Source: Flagellimonas myxillae (GTDB lineage Bacteria; Bacteroidota; Bacteroidia; Flavobacteriales; Flavobacteriaceae). From it: 64,000 nucleotides of DNA. Shown piece by piece: positions 1 through 8,365 of this stretch (positions are counted from its first letter, which is position 1; each line of letters opens with the position of its first letter). Location: contig NZ_JAMFLY010000002.1 in the NCBI RefSeq assembly GCF_023502235.1, forward strand, positions 682,001 to 746,000, in the 5' to 3' direction. Under the pieces are notes generated by a model, which worked only from the letters and a program-made list of their open reading frames with translations, did not search any database and was not told where the DNA came from. The translations under genes were made by a program, and so were the position numbers.

Positions 1-2051
1 TCGCCATGGACCTTTGTTCCTTTCAATTGAATATAACGTCCTTTTACAGGATTGAATTCAATACTTTGCTCTATTCTATTGTTGACCACGTTGCCAAATT
101 CGCCTTCCGTGACCTTGTTCCAATTTCTTGCATCGGAGCTAACGGCAAATTCATAATGGGTGATAATCCCGAAAGGGTATCTGGCTTGCATGGGCAAATA
201 GGTGAATCCGGCCAAGTTGTATTCCTGTCCCAAATCGATAACGATGCTCTGCGGAGTCGACGCTTCTTTTTCAGTGGCCCAAAAGGTGTTGGGTCGTGCA
301 TCTATGACTTTTTGGGTTTCCTCAATATTCCCGGAAGAAACACGTAGTACTTTCCAATGTTTTTTGGAAATATCCAATCTTTTGGTTGCTGTCGCCGAAC
401 TTTGGTCGTTATCTGGATCTACCGCTACAGCCTTGACCACGGTGGGTGAGCTTAATTCAAAAGCTTGTTCGTACAGTGTTGAAGATGAGGTTGGGTTGGA
501 TCCATCCAAGGTGTAGTAAATGGCAGTATTCTTGTCAGGAACTTCAATATTGACCAAGCCGTCCCTACTTCTGGAAATTTTCGGAGGTACCAACAGGTTG
601 GGAGCCCTGTAGACTTCCAAATTGGAAATAGCCAAGGGGCCTTTGGCCTGTAAAAAGTCAATCTTGATTTTAGAGGCTTCCACTGTATCAAACTTTAGAA
701 TGCGCTTGTAGCCAATTGTGGTTTGCTCTGTGATTTCTTTCCACCGACCATCGATTTCTGCCGCTATAGTATATTTCATCACCCGTTGCCCCAACGGGAT
801 ATATTCTTGGAGCAAGATTCGGTTGACTTCTGTGGGCTGTTCAAATTCCAGGGTCAAGGAAGCTTGGGTAATGGAATCGTTGGTGGCCCAATACGTATTA
901 GGATTACCATCATTTGCCTGATCGGCACCAAAGCTGGAGCTTTCTCCACGAACATCCGAGGCAGTAGCCAAAACGCCTTTAGCCAGATCAACTGCAAAAT
1001 CCTTGTCCAATTGTTGCCTTAGCGCCTGAAGTTGTGCTACATCTTTTTCATGGACAAGACCCCTATTGTCCACGGGAAGATTGAGCAATAGGTTTCCATT
1101 TCTACCTACGGAATGATAGTAGATGTCCAATAAATGGGGAAGCGATTTTACTTGATGGTCTTCCGAAGCATGGTAATACCATCCCGGGCGAATTGAGACA
1201 TCAATTTCAGCGGGCAACCAATGGGTGCCGTCCTCGTGTCCGGAACGCAGTTCCACATATCTTGGCCATCCTGGATATATCTCATCCCTTCTCATGATAC
1301 TCCAATTGGTCTCATTGGCCCATCCTTCTTCGTTACCCACCCAACGGACATCCGGTCCTGCATCGCTAAAAATTACTGCATTGGGCTGTAGCTCCCGCAC
1401 CATGGCAGTAACCTTGTCCCATTGATAATAGGTTTTATTGTCGATTTTTCGAGTTTCATTGGCACCGCCATAATACCCGGAACCACCGTTGGCCCCATCG
1501 AACCAAACTTCAAATAACTCCCCATAATTGGTTAGCAATTCCCGGAGCTGTTCATGGTAGTCCGCAACATATTCGGGTGTGCCGTAATCTTTGTGATTTC
1601 GGTCCCAAGGTGAAAGATATACCCCAAACTTGAGCCCGATTTCCTTACAGGATTCAGAAAGGTCTTTGATCAAATCGCCCTGTCCATTTTTCCAAGGTGA
1701 ATTTTTAACCGAATGCTCGGTGGTCTTGGTAGGCCAAAGACAAAATCCATCGTGATGCTTCGCCGTAATTATGATACCTTTCATTCCAGCTTCTTTCGCA
1801 ACACGGGCCCATTGCTGGGTGTCCAGCTCCGTTGGGTTAAACTGCTCTGGGGACTCTCCGCCCAGACCCCATTCCATATCTGTAAAGGTATTCATGTTGA
1901 AATGGATGAATGCGTAATACTCCATATCGTGCCAGGCGAGTTGTCGTTCCGAAGGAAGTGGACCAACAGGTTTTGGAGGTTCCACATTAGAGCAGGAGGC
2001 AGCAAAAACCAAGGCTCCGATTGATAAAATTCTAAGTGCGATTTTGTTCAT
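1..2051 (-). CDS. GH29 alpha-L-fucosidase lipoprotein with discoidin modules (C-terminus cut by window edge)
   Basis: The reading frame is open from the ATG at 2051 to the left window edge, so at least 683 residues are coded and the C-terminus is missing. The N-terminus is a lipoprotein signal ending in A-A-S-C (Cys20). The GH29 catalytic barrel spans about residues 35-370, with the substrate-binding K-H-H-D-G-F motif near residues 98-103 and the probable nucleophile Asp185 in L-F-E-V-W-F-D-G. After it come a discoidin (F5/8 type C) module at about 380-505, a chitobiase/hexosaminidase C-terminal-like segment (I-Y-Y-T-L-D-G) at about 515-580, and a second discoidin module that runs off the window. 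By family, it removes terminal alpha-L-fucose by a retaining mechanism, and it should be anchored at the outer membrane or periplasm. It starts 2 bases after the stop of the upstream gene, so the two are probably translationally coupled. Exact fucose linkage cannot be told from the sequence. Confidence 0.9.
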   Translation of the reverse strand, partial: MNKIALRILSIGALVFAASCSNVEPPKPVGPLPSERQLAWHDMEYYAFIHFNMNTFTDMEWGLGGESPEQFNPTELDTQQWARVAKEAGMKGIIITAKHHDGFCLWPTKTTEHSVKNSPWKNGQGDLIKDLSESCKEIGLKFGVYLSPWDRNHKDYGTPEYVADYHEQLRELLTNYGELFEVWFDGANGGSGYYGGANETRKIDNKTYYQWDKVTAMVRELQPNAVIFSDAGPDVRWVGNEEGWANETNWSIMRRDEIYPGWPRYVELRSGHEDGTHWLPAEIDVSIRPGWYYHASEDHQVKSLPHLLDIYYHSVGRNGNLLLNLPVDNRGLVHEKDVAQLQALRQQLDKDFAVDLAKGVLATASDVRGESSSFGADQANDGNPNTYWATNDSITQASLTLEFEQPTEVNRILLQEYIPLGQRVMKYTIAAEIDGRWKEITEQTTIGYKRILKFDTVEASKIKIDFLQAKGPLAISNLEVYRAPNLLVPPKISRSRDGLVNIEVPDKNTAIYYTLDGSNPTSSSTLYEQAFELSSPTVVKAVAVDPDNDQSSATATKRLDISKKHWKVLRVSSGNIEETQKVIDARPNTFWATEKEASTPQSIVIDLGQEYNLAGFTYLPMQARYPFGIITHYEFAVSSDARNWNKVTEGEFGNVVNNRIEQSIEFNPVKGRYIQLKGTKVHG

Positions 2052-2053
2052 GG

Positions 2054-4531
2054 TTATGATTGTTTAGCTGCCACCTCCTCTGGATGGCCGGCCGTTTTTA
2101 GTTCTAATTTTAAACTTGCCTCTTCTGTTCCATGGAATTGACAGTCGACTTGCAGGGTATTGTCTCCCTTGTTTATGGTCCATTGTCCGGCATCCATGGG
2201 GATGCTCCTTATCCGGTTCCAAGTTTTGGAATAGAGCACCGCCTCCTTACCTCCGTTATATTTGAGATACTGGCCGGGTTGAAGGGTAACCTCCAAGGAA
2301 TTCTTTTTAAATCCATTGATTTCAACTGTAATGTGGTTGACAGTGTTCCCTTTTGCACTAAGGATAAATTGCAGGGGTTGTTTTGTGTTTGTATTGTTGA
2401 GGTCAAAGGAAGACCAGATGGGTTCCCCTGGTTGGCGAACCTTGAATTTATGCTCGAAACGGTACACTTCGTATGGAATTAGATCCCAGGAGTCTTCAGA
2501 ACTGCTTTCCAAAGTAAACTCATTTCCAATGTCCTCCATACGCTTCTTTTGATCCTTTGAAAACACCTTTGACATTCTAGCCTTTTCCCATTGCTTTATC
2601 TTCTCCAGAATTTGGTCGCCAAACCCATTTTTGGAGATTAATTCGGCTGATGTCACCAAAGCATAACCTGCGTCAAAACCAGCACTCCGGGCCAACATCC
2701 ATTCAATATCCTCGAGGCTTGTGTTTTCGTGCATGCTGAACCAGCCCAACATTCCGGGAATGTAATTCCGTCGGAAATAATCTTGGTTCAATAGGCGGTA
2801 TGCGGTTTGACTTTCCCTAAAGCCAGCATACCAGGGTTCTCCCCAATTCATTCTTGTAAACATGTGCCAGAAATAATGCTCCGTATTGCTGGCATCCATG
2901 ATGTAATTGTTCTTAATGTCCGGGTTTAGTTTGGAATACCATTCGTTCACAAAAAGTTGTTTTCCGTAGGCGCCCATTCCGGTGGAGTTATTGCCTTCCA
3001 ATCCGTCAAACGAAATTTGCTTAAGTCCCGTTTGGTTGAACAAATCGGCAATGGTGCTTGCCATCTCTATGGAAAGAGCGGTATTCGTCAAAAATGTTTT
3101 GTAACCATGATCGGCCAATTTAGCAATACCTGCTCCTTTTTCATGGGCTAGTTTTGAAGTCCCAAACGCACCACGTTCACAATTCAAAAGTTTCCATGGA
3201 GCTTGTTCGGATACCGATTCATACCTAATGATTTCCTTGCCTATGACGGCCGCATGAAGGTTGTTGTTCTTCATTTGGTTGAAATAGGTCGGATCATCTA
3301 TTTCAATGTCTTTCGCATCTTGATCTATGGACTGTGATAAACTTGAGATCCCTACTTTGGCCAATCGGTCATCCGGGATGGGGCTTACATACGGATCGTT
3401 GGTGGTTATAAAATTTGAAAGGGTATGTACCCCCATGGCAATGCCTTCTTTCTCCGCTTTTAAAACACAGGCTTTCATGCTGTCCCAATTTTCTGGGAAA
3501 GCGTCCTTTTTGAGGTCAAAATGACCCCAATTTTCAAACGGCCCAGGATGGTACAGATATTTTAGTCCAGCTTTTTTGGTCAGTGCAATGGCCTGATCCA
3601 CGGTTTCAGCAGTAAAATCCTGGATTAAATACGAAGAACTGGCCTTCGGTGCCCGCTTTCCCCAAACGCCATCCAGCATTGGGTGTGGAAGTCCTTCCTC
3701 CAATTCTATGGCTTCAATGGTATTGAGGACATCCTCGGGCAGGCAACCAAAAAGGGCAATCTTGGAACCGATAATTCCTTCGTCCTTATAGGCGGGAGCT
3801 ATATATTTCTCATGATTCATGGTGGCCACTACCCGATCTTTCGTCCTATTTCTAGTATAGGCCTGCAAAGAGCTTCCATAATCTTTGGGTTGTGCGGTAT
3901 GTCCTCTATAGAGAATGTTCAGGGAATCGGAAACATCAACTAAACTGGTGGTTCCAAAAATATCGTAGGAAGGAGTGGAATCGTCGGTGTTCTCAGGAAC
4001 TCCACCTAGTGTCCTTATGTTGAGTGCCTGAATACCAATAGCGAAATCAGAGTTACGAACAACTCCGACCGTTTCCCCTATGGTTTCTTTTATTGTGGTT
4101 TCAAAAGGTCCCCATTGTACCAGTTCTATTTTGTCTTCATGGGTTACGGACGTCAGCTCGAAGGTTAGATACCCCGTTTTAAATTGCGTTGTTACCTTGG
4201 CTACAATGTCATTTTCTGGATAGGTAAGGGTGAGGGTTTTCCTTTCCGGGTCATAGTTACAAGTAGCCGGCTGCACCAATGCTCCGTTGACCTGAATAGA
4301 CAAAATGGGTCGGTCACCTTCCCCAGAAAAAGAATAATTGTTGCTTTTGATTTGATCCACCAGTTCCACCACTTTTCCTTGTCCATCAAGTCCCAGCTTA
4401 AAACTTTCTGTTTCCAAGGACAATGGCGCCTGTCCAGTACAACCAATTATCAGAATTGGTAAAATAAGTCCTGCGAGTTTGGACCATACATTTTTCTTAA
4501 GGGGAACAGCTAACTTAGTGTTGGTCTTCAT
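2054..4531 (-). CDS. Unassigned barrel-type glycoside hydrolase-like lipoprotein (825 aa)
   Basis: A lipoprotein signal ends at I-I-G-C (Cys31). Residues about 35-270 look like a beta-sandwich of short alternating strands. Residues about 285-690 look like a TIM barrel: alternating strands and helices, the motif K-Y-L-Y-H-P-G-P-F near 325, and an acidic strand end Q-I-S-F-D-G-L-E-G at 506-513, where Asp509 and Glu512 are plausible catalytic residues. The last 130 residues look like another beta domain. I do not recognise a named CAZy family. The domain order (beta domain, barrel, C-terminal beta domain) and the acidic strand end resemble clan-D-like or GH31/GH36-like enzymes, but that is inference. 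It sits between two GH29 genes with 2- and 6-base gaps, so it is almost certainly co-translated with them and part of the same fucose-glycan pathway. Confidence 0.7.
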   Translation of the reverse strand: MKTNTKLAVPLKKNVWSKLAGLILPILIIGCTGQAPLSLETESFKLGLDGQGKVVELVDQIKSNNYSFSGEGDRPILSIQVNGALVQPATCNYDPERKTLTLTYPENDIVAKVTTQFKTGYLTFELTSVTHEDKIELVQWGPFETTIKETIGETVGVVRNSDFAIGIQALNIRTLGGVPENTDDSTPSYDIFGTTSLVDVSDSLNILYRGHTAQPKDYGSSLQAYTRNRTKDRVVATMNHEKYIAPAYKDEGIIGSKIALFGCLPEDVLNTIEAIELEEGLPHPMLDGVWGKRAPKASSSYLIQDFTAETVDQAIALTKKAGLKYLYHPGPFENWGHFDLKKDAFPENWDSMKACVLKAEKEGIAMGVHTLSNFITTNDPYVSPIPDDRLAKVGISSLSQSIDQDAKDIEIDDPTYFNQMKNNNLHAAVIGKEIIRYESVSEQAPWKLLNCERGAFGTSKLAHEKGAGIAKLADHGYKTFLTNTALSIEMASTIADLFNQTGLKQISFDGLEGNNSTGMGAYGKQLFVNEWYSKLNPDIKNNYIMDASNTEHYFWHMFTRMNWGEPWYAGFRESQTAYRLLNQDYFRRNYIPGMLGWFSMHENTSLEDIEWMLARSAGFDAGYALVTSAELISKNGFGDQILEKIKQWEKARMSKVFSKDQKKRMEDIGNEFTLESSSEDSWDLIPYEVYRFEHKFKVRQPGEPIWSSFDLNNTNTKQPLQFILSAKGNTVNHITVEINGFKKNSLEVTLQPGQYLKYNGGKEAVLYSKTWNRIRSIPMDAGQWTINKGDNTLQVDCQFHGTEEASLKLELKTAGHPEEVAAKQS

Positions 4532-4537
4532 GATGTT

Positions 4538-6982
4538 TTATTGGTTAGTATTGTCCATGGGGCTGAAAAAAGCGCTAAAGTTTACTATTTGGGGCGTTCT
4601 TTCGAAGATGGTGAGCACGAGCCTAATTCGACTTACCTCCGTCGGGGTAAAATGCTCGATCCGTTTATGTCCGATACTTTTTCCCTGGGTCAAGGTTTTC
4701 CATCCACCTTGCGTCCAACCTTCAATACGGTAAGCCCTTACCCTTTCACCTTTGCTAATATCTTCTTGCAAGATCACATGGTTGATTTTGGTAGGTTGAT
4801 CAAACTTCAATTGTAGTTTTGATCCTTTTCCCGAGGTGGTTCCCAAAGGGTTTGAGAACCTTCTTTTTATTTCATCTCCCCATTCTTTGAGTCTTTGCAC
4901 ATCCGGTTCTGGAAGCAAACCCCTTGGGTCGGGGGTAAGGCCCATGATCAAGGTGGAATTTCGCCCTACGGATTTGTAATAGATGTCCATTAAATTTTTC
5001 AAAGGAAAAATATGGGCTTCGTCTCCGGGCTCCCAAAACCACTCGTGTCGCCCATTGTATCCTCGCAAAGGGGCATCTGCCATTGCTGGCACCCAATAGT
5101 TTCCGTTGGGGTCGCCCTCTTTCAACAATTGAAAGTTGTTGTGCGCTATGTTTTTATGGGCAGATTCTCCGGCCCCAGTGGAATAGTAGGGAAAGGTGGA
5201 CCAGTTTGGATAGCTGACGGTCCCCGATTCGGAGCCTCCCCAACGGGCTTCCGCCAATTGTTTGTTATGATAAAAAAGACAATTGGGTTGATACTGTTGA
5301 ACAATGGGCAACACGTCGGGTGCGCCATTTTCTGGAGAATCCGCACCTCCGTCAAACCAAATCTCGAAAAGTTCACCATAGTTGGTGCAAAGTTCCTTGA
5401 CCATCCCTTCCACCATACGATTGTACCACTTTTGCCGGTTCTCTTTGAATTCACCCTCTCCATTGACCTTAAAATTGTGTACGCCCAGCATGGAATTCCA
5501 CCGGATTCCGACGTATATGCCTGGTTTAATCCCATACTTGCGACAGGAATTCACAAAATCCCGAACGATATCACCTTTTCCATCTTGAAAATTCAAGGCT
5601 TTCATGCTATAGGGATTTACGTCGGATTGGAATAGGGCAAAGCCAGTTTCATGGGTGGCGGTTAGGATAGCGAAGGTAAATCCGGCATCCTTGGCGGCCT
5701 TTATCCATTGGTCGGTATCCAATTGTTGCGGATTGAAAATTTGATAATCATCCACAGGATCAATACGATTGTTTCCCTGCCCGTATTTGACGCCATCAAA
5801 AACATGGAGGTCGTAATGAAAAACAGCACCCATTTCGGCTTGTTGCCAAGCCAACTGGCGCTTGTTGGGCAAAGGAAAATCCCCACGGCTTTCAATAGGA
5901 TTAAAAACCAGATAGGATTCATCTCCCTTTTTCACCGCCAAGCTTAGTACACGGGGTTCGTTGTCCTCAACATAGATAAACGGCCTTTCCATGCGGTCTG
6001 GAATAAGCTCTTGTCCGTCCGGCATTTGCAATTTTTTGGGCAGCACGGCGTATTCTGTTGCTTTTTTCCAATGAATGCCATCTTGGGAACTTACCATTCC
6101 AATTATGGAATGTGCATGAAACACTCCGTAGAAGTAATTCCTTTTGGCATCGTACCAAAGGGACATGTCCTCTGTATCGAGATAATCGATTACCGGTTTG
6201 GGCTGTATTGTGAACGGCCCTGATGGTGTATCGGCAACAGCGATGGCCTGATTCCGGATGAAGCGGGTCTCGTTCGGCTTGTCCCCTTTGACAATCAGGT
6301 AATATTTCCCATCCTTACCTTTATCAATGGCCGGATTCACGGTTAAGGTGGTTATGGGTCCTGAAGGTTCAACAATGGGTTTATCCATGCGTGTCCAAGG
6401 ACCATTAAGGGTATTGGATACCGCTACCCCGGTGCGCTGATTGGGTCTAAGCACCTTCCAATTGGGGTGAGTATAGCCGGTTTGGGCAGTTTCAACCAGG
6501 TCCGCCTCGGTATAGGATTGCTCTCCCAAATGGGTCGAGATATAGTAGAGATAATACTTGCCCTCAAAGTATTTTATCTTGGGGTTGTGTGCAGTAATGG
6601 CGTCCCAATAGTTGCCTCCTCTTCCGGTTAGTGCCGTGTTCTTATATTTCCAAGGACCTGCAGGGGATTTGGAGGTGGCATGGGCAATTTCCGAATGGGT
6701 CAGCCAACCTGTAAAGGTGTATTCTTTTTTCCAACGGGAATAAAAAAGATGATAAGTGCCTTTCTTGTCCTTGATAATGGAACCACCCCAGTTGTAATAT
6801 CCTTCGGTCTTGAATACATTCTCTTTGGAAAGCGGTTGTAATCTATCCTTAAAGAAAAGAGTGTCCGGTCTCGATTGGGCCATTCCCTGGGAGCGCAAGA
6901 AAAATACCATCAACACAAAAGTGAAAATGGCCAAAGACTTGGAATGGGGAGAACGGTTGTTGGGGGTTGACAATTTTTGCAT
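4538..6982 (-). CDS. Fusion of a GH43/GH117-like beta-propeller with a divergent GH29 fucosidase module
   Basis: One 814-residue frame holds two enzyme-like halves. After a signal peptide (cleavage near residues 34-36), residues about 40-365 have the repeating blades of five-bladed propeller glycosidases: N-W-G-G-S near 64, G-T-Y-H-L-F-Y near 75, G-K-Y-Y-L-Y-Y near 141, G-K-Y-Y-L-I near 225, and M-E-R-P at 331. Residues about 370-700 are a GH29 barrel with the nucleophile motif L-F-E-I-W-F-D-G (Asp544). The last 100 residues look like a discoidin domain. The usual GH29 K-H-H-D-G-F is replaced here by T-H-E-T-G-F at about 443-448, so the sugar pocket must differ from its neighbours. The two halves probably act one after the other on the same glycan; whether the GH29 half is an active fucosidase is open. 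Gaps of 6 and 5 bases tie it to both neighbours. Confidence 0.8.
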   Translation of the reverse strand: MQKLSTPNNRSPHSKSLAIFTFVLMVFFLRSQGMAQSRPDTLFFKDRLQPLSKENVFKTEGYYNWGGSIIKDKKGTYHLFYSRWKKEYTFTGWLTHSEIAHATSKSPAGPWKYKNTALTGRGGNYWDAITAHNPKIKYFEGKYYLYYISTHLGEQSYTEADLVETAQTGYTHPNWKVLRPNQRTGVAVSNTLNGPWTRMDKPIVEPSGPITTLTVNPAIDKGKDGKYYLIVKGDKPNETRFIRNQAIAVADTPSGPFTIQPKPVIDYLDTEDMSLWYDAKRNYFYGVFHAHSIIGMVSSQDGIHWKKATEYAVLPKKLQMPDGQELIPDRMERPFIYVEDNEPRVLSLAVKKGDESYLVFNPIESRGDFPLPNKRQLAWQQAEMGAVFHYDLHVFDGVKYGQGNNRIDPVDDYQIFNPQQLDTDQWIKAAKDAGFTFAILTATHETGFALFQSDVNPYSMKALNFQDGKGDIVRDFVNSCRKYGIKPGIYVGIRWNSMLGVHNFKVNGEGEFKENRQKWYNRMVEGMVKELCTNYGELFEIWFDGGADSPENGAPDVLPIVQQYQPNCLFYHNKQLAEARWGGSESGTVSYPNWSTFPYYSTGAGESAHKNIAHNNFQLLKEGDPNGNYWVPAMADAPLRGYNGRHEWFWEPGDEAHIFPLKNLMDIYYKSVGRNSTLIMGLTPDPRGLLPEPDVQRLKEWGDEIKRRFSNPLGTTSGKGSKLQLKFDQPTKINHVILQEDISKGERVRAYRIEGWTQGGWKTLTQGKSIGHKRIEHFTPTEVSRIRLVLTIFERTPQIVNFSAFFSPMDNTNQ

Positions 6983-6987
6983 GATAA

Positions 6988-8322
6988 TTAGTTACTCTCT
7001 ATTACCGCACCATCTTCCCTATACAGATCTACATTTCCATCCAAAAGAAGGGCGAGTACCGTCATCTGTTCGTCCAAAACATGGTCTGGAATATTGATGT
7101 AGGTAATTCCAGGGTAATGGCTCCAGTATACCTTACCAACTACTTTATGGGATAGTTTTGAACCCTGGCCCACTACCCAAATGCGATTAATTTTGTTCTT
7201 GAGTCCCCTGACTACTACCTCTCCATTGGGGTTCCCCTTTACGAAGAGGTAAAGGATGTTTCTGTCTTTGGACAAGGTTGTGGGGCCATAAAAATGTTCC
7301 TTGGGTATTCCGGCAACGGTTCCGTAAATGGCTTCACGATGTTTGTTGGTCCACCTCCCCAAGTTCTTCAGAATATTGACTTGTTCATTAGGGATGGTGC
7401 CATCAGCTTTTGGACCAATATCCAAGAGAAGATTGCCTCCGTTGGCCAGCACATCGGCAAAAATGCCAATGATCTGATCCGGTGTTTTGTACTCGTGGTC
7501 GTTTTTTTGGAATCCCCATGAGTTGTTCATGGTCATACACAACTCCCAATACTTACTTGTGGGTTTGGTAATGGGCATCCCTTGTTCTGGGGTGGCATAA
7601 TCTCCCTGATCCCTTAAACGGGAATTTAAAATGGTGTTTGGATTTTTGTCCAACAACATCTGCCTTACCTTGGGAGCCTCCCATTCCTCGGAATTGTGCT
7701 CCCAATCGCCATCAAACCAATACAAATCGGGATTGTAGGTGCTGGATAGTTCCTTTAGTTGCCCTTGGTAATAATTCAGGAATTTGTTCCAACGTTGGGG
7801 CTGCTCCTGAATTTTATATCGGATGGAATCCCTCATAAAATGGGTGTAATCTGGATAGGACCAATCCGGTAGGGAATAGTAAATGCCCACTTTTAGGTTG
7901 TTTTTGCGCAATTCATTCACAAAGGGGGTCAGCACATCTTTTTTTGAAGCTGCTCCATCCACTGCATTGAAGTTGCCATATTTGGTGTCCCATAAGGCAA
8001 ATCCATCATGGTGCTTTGAAGTAATCACCGAGTATTTTGCGCCACTCTCCTTGATCAATTTTACCCAATATTGGGGATCGTATTTTTTCGCTGTGAAACC
8101 TTTGGTCTGTTTTAGATAATCATTGTGGGAGATATACCCGTTGAAGAAAGACCAGGACTCATCAATCCCATCTACGGCGTAGAGGCCCCAATGAATAAAG
8201 ATTCCAAGTTTGGCATCCTTGAACCACTGCATTTTTTTCTGGTTCTGCTGAAGGGAATCCTTGGTCTGCGCATTGTTGGGAATCCAAAACAACAAAAGTA
8301 AAGCGATAATCAATTTTTTCAT
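6988..8322 (-). CDS. GH29 alpha-L-fucosidase, periplasmic (444 aa)
   Basis: I chose the ATG at 8322 because it opens a clean signal peptide (M-K-K-L then about 13 hydrophobic residues, cleaved after N-A-Q); an upstream in-frame ATG at 8355 would add a polar stretch before it. The mature protein is a compact GH29 enzyme: F-I-H-W-G near 42, S-K-H-H-D-G-F near 102-108, and the probable nucleophile Asp204 in L-Y-W-F-D-G-D-W. G-G-N-L-L-L-D-I-G-P near 300 is another hallmark of the family. A small beta domain closes the protein. There is no lipobox, so it is probably soluble in the periplasm, unlike the first GH29 gene. It lies 43 bases downstream of the GH95 gene and 5 bases upstream of the propeller-GH29 fusion. 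It hydrolyses terminal alpha-L-fucose; linkage unknown. Confidence 0.92.
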   Translation of the reverse strand: MKKLIIALLLLFWIPNNAQTKDSLQQNQKKMQWFKDAKLGIFIHWGLYAVDGIDESWSFFNGYISHNDYLKQTKGFTAKKYDPQYWVKLIKESGAKYSVITSKHHDGFALWDTKYGNFNAVDGAASKKDVLTPFVNELRKNNLKVGIYYSLPDWSYPDYTHFMRDSIRYKIQEQPQRWNKFLNYYQGQLKELSSTYNPDLYWFDGDWEHNSEEWEAPKVRQMLLDKNPNTILNSRLRDQGDYATPEQGMPITKPTSKYWELCMTMNNSWGFQKNDHEYKTPDQIIGIFADVLANGGNLLLDIGPKADGTIPNEQVNILKNLGRWTNKHREAIYGTVAGIPKEHFYGPTTLSKDRNILYLFVKGNPNGEVVVRGLKNKINRIWVVGQGSKLSHKVVGKVYWSHYPGITYINIPDHVLDEQMTVLALLLDGNVDLYREDGAVIESN

Positions 8323-8365
8323 GTTCTCTTTGCTTGATGATTTTATCGAATACATGGAAATCGGT

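Noticed and set aside
5012..5635. 207-codon plus-strand frame opposite the propeller-GH29 gene
   Set aside because: It lies fully inside a well-supported gene on the other strand and its peptide has no domain features.
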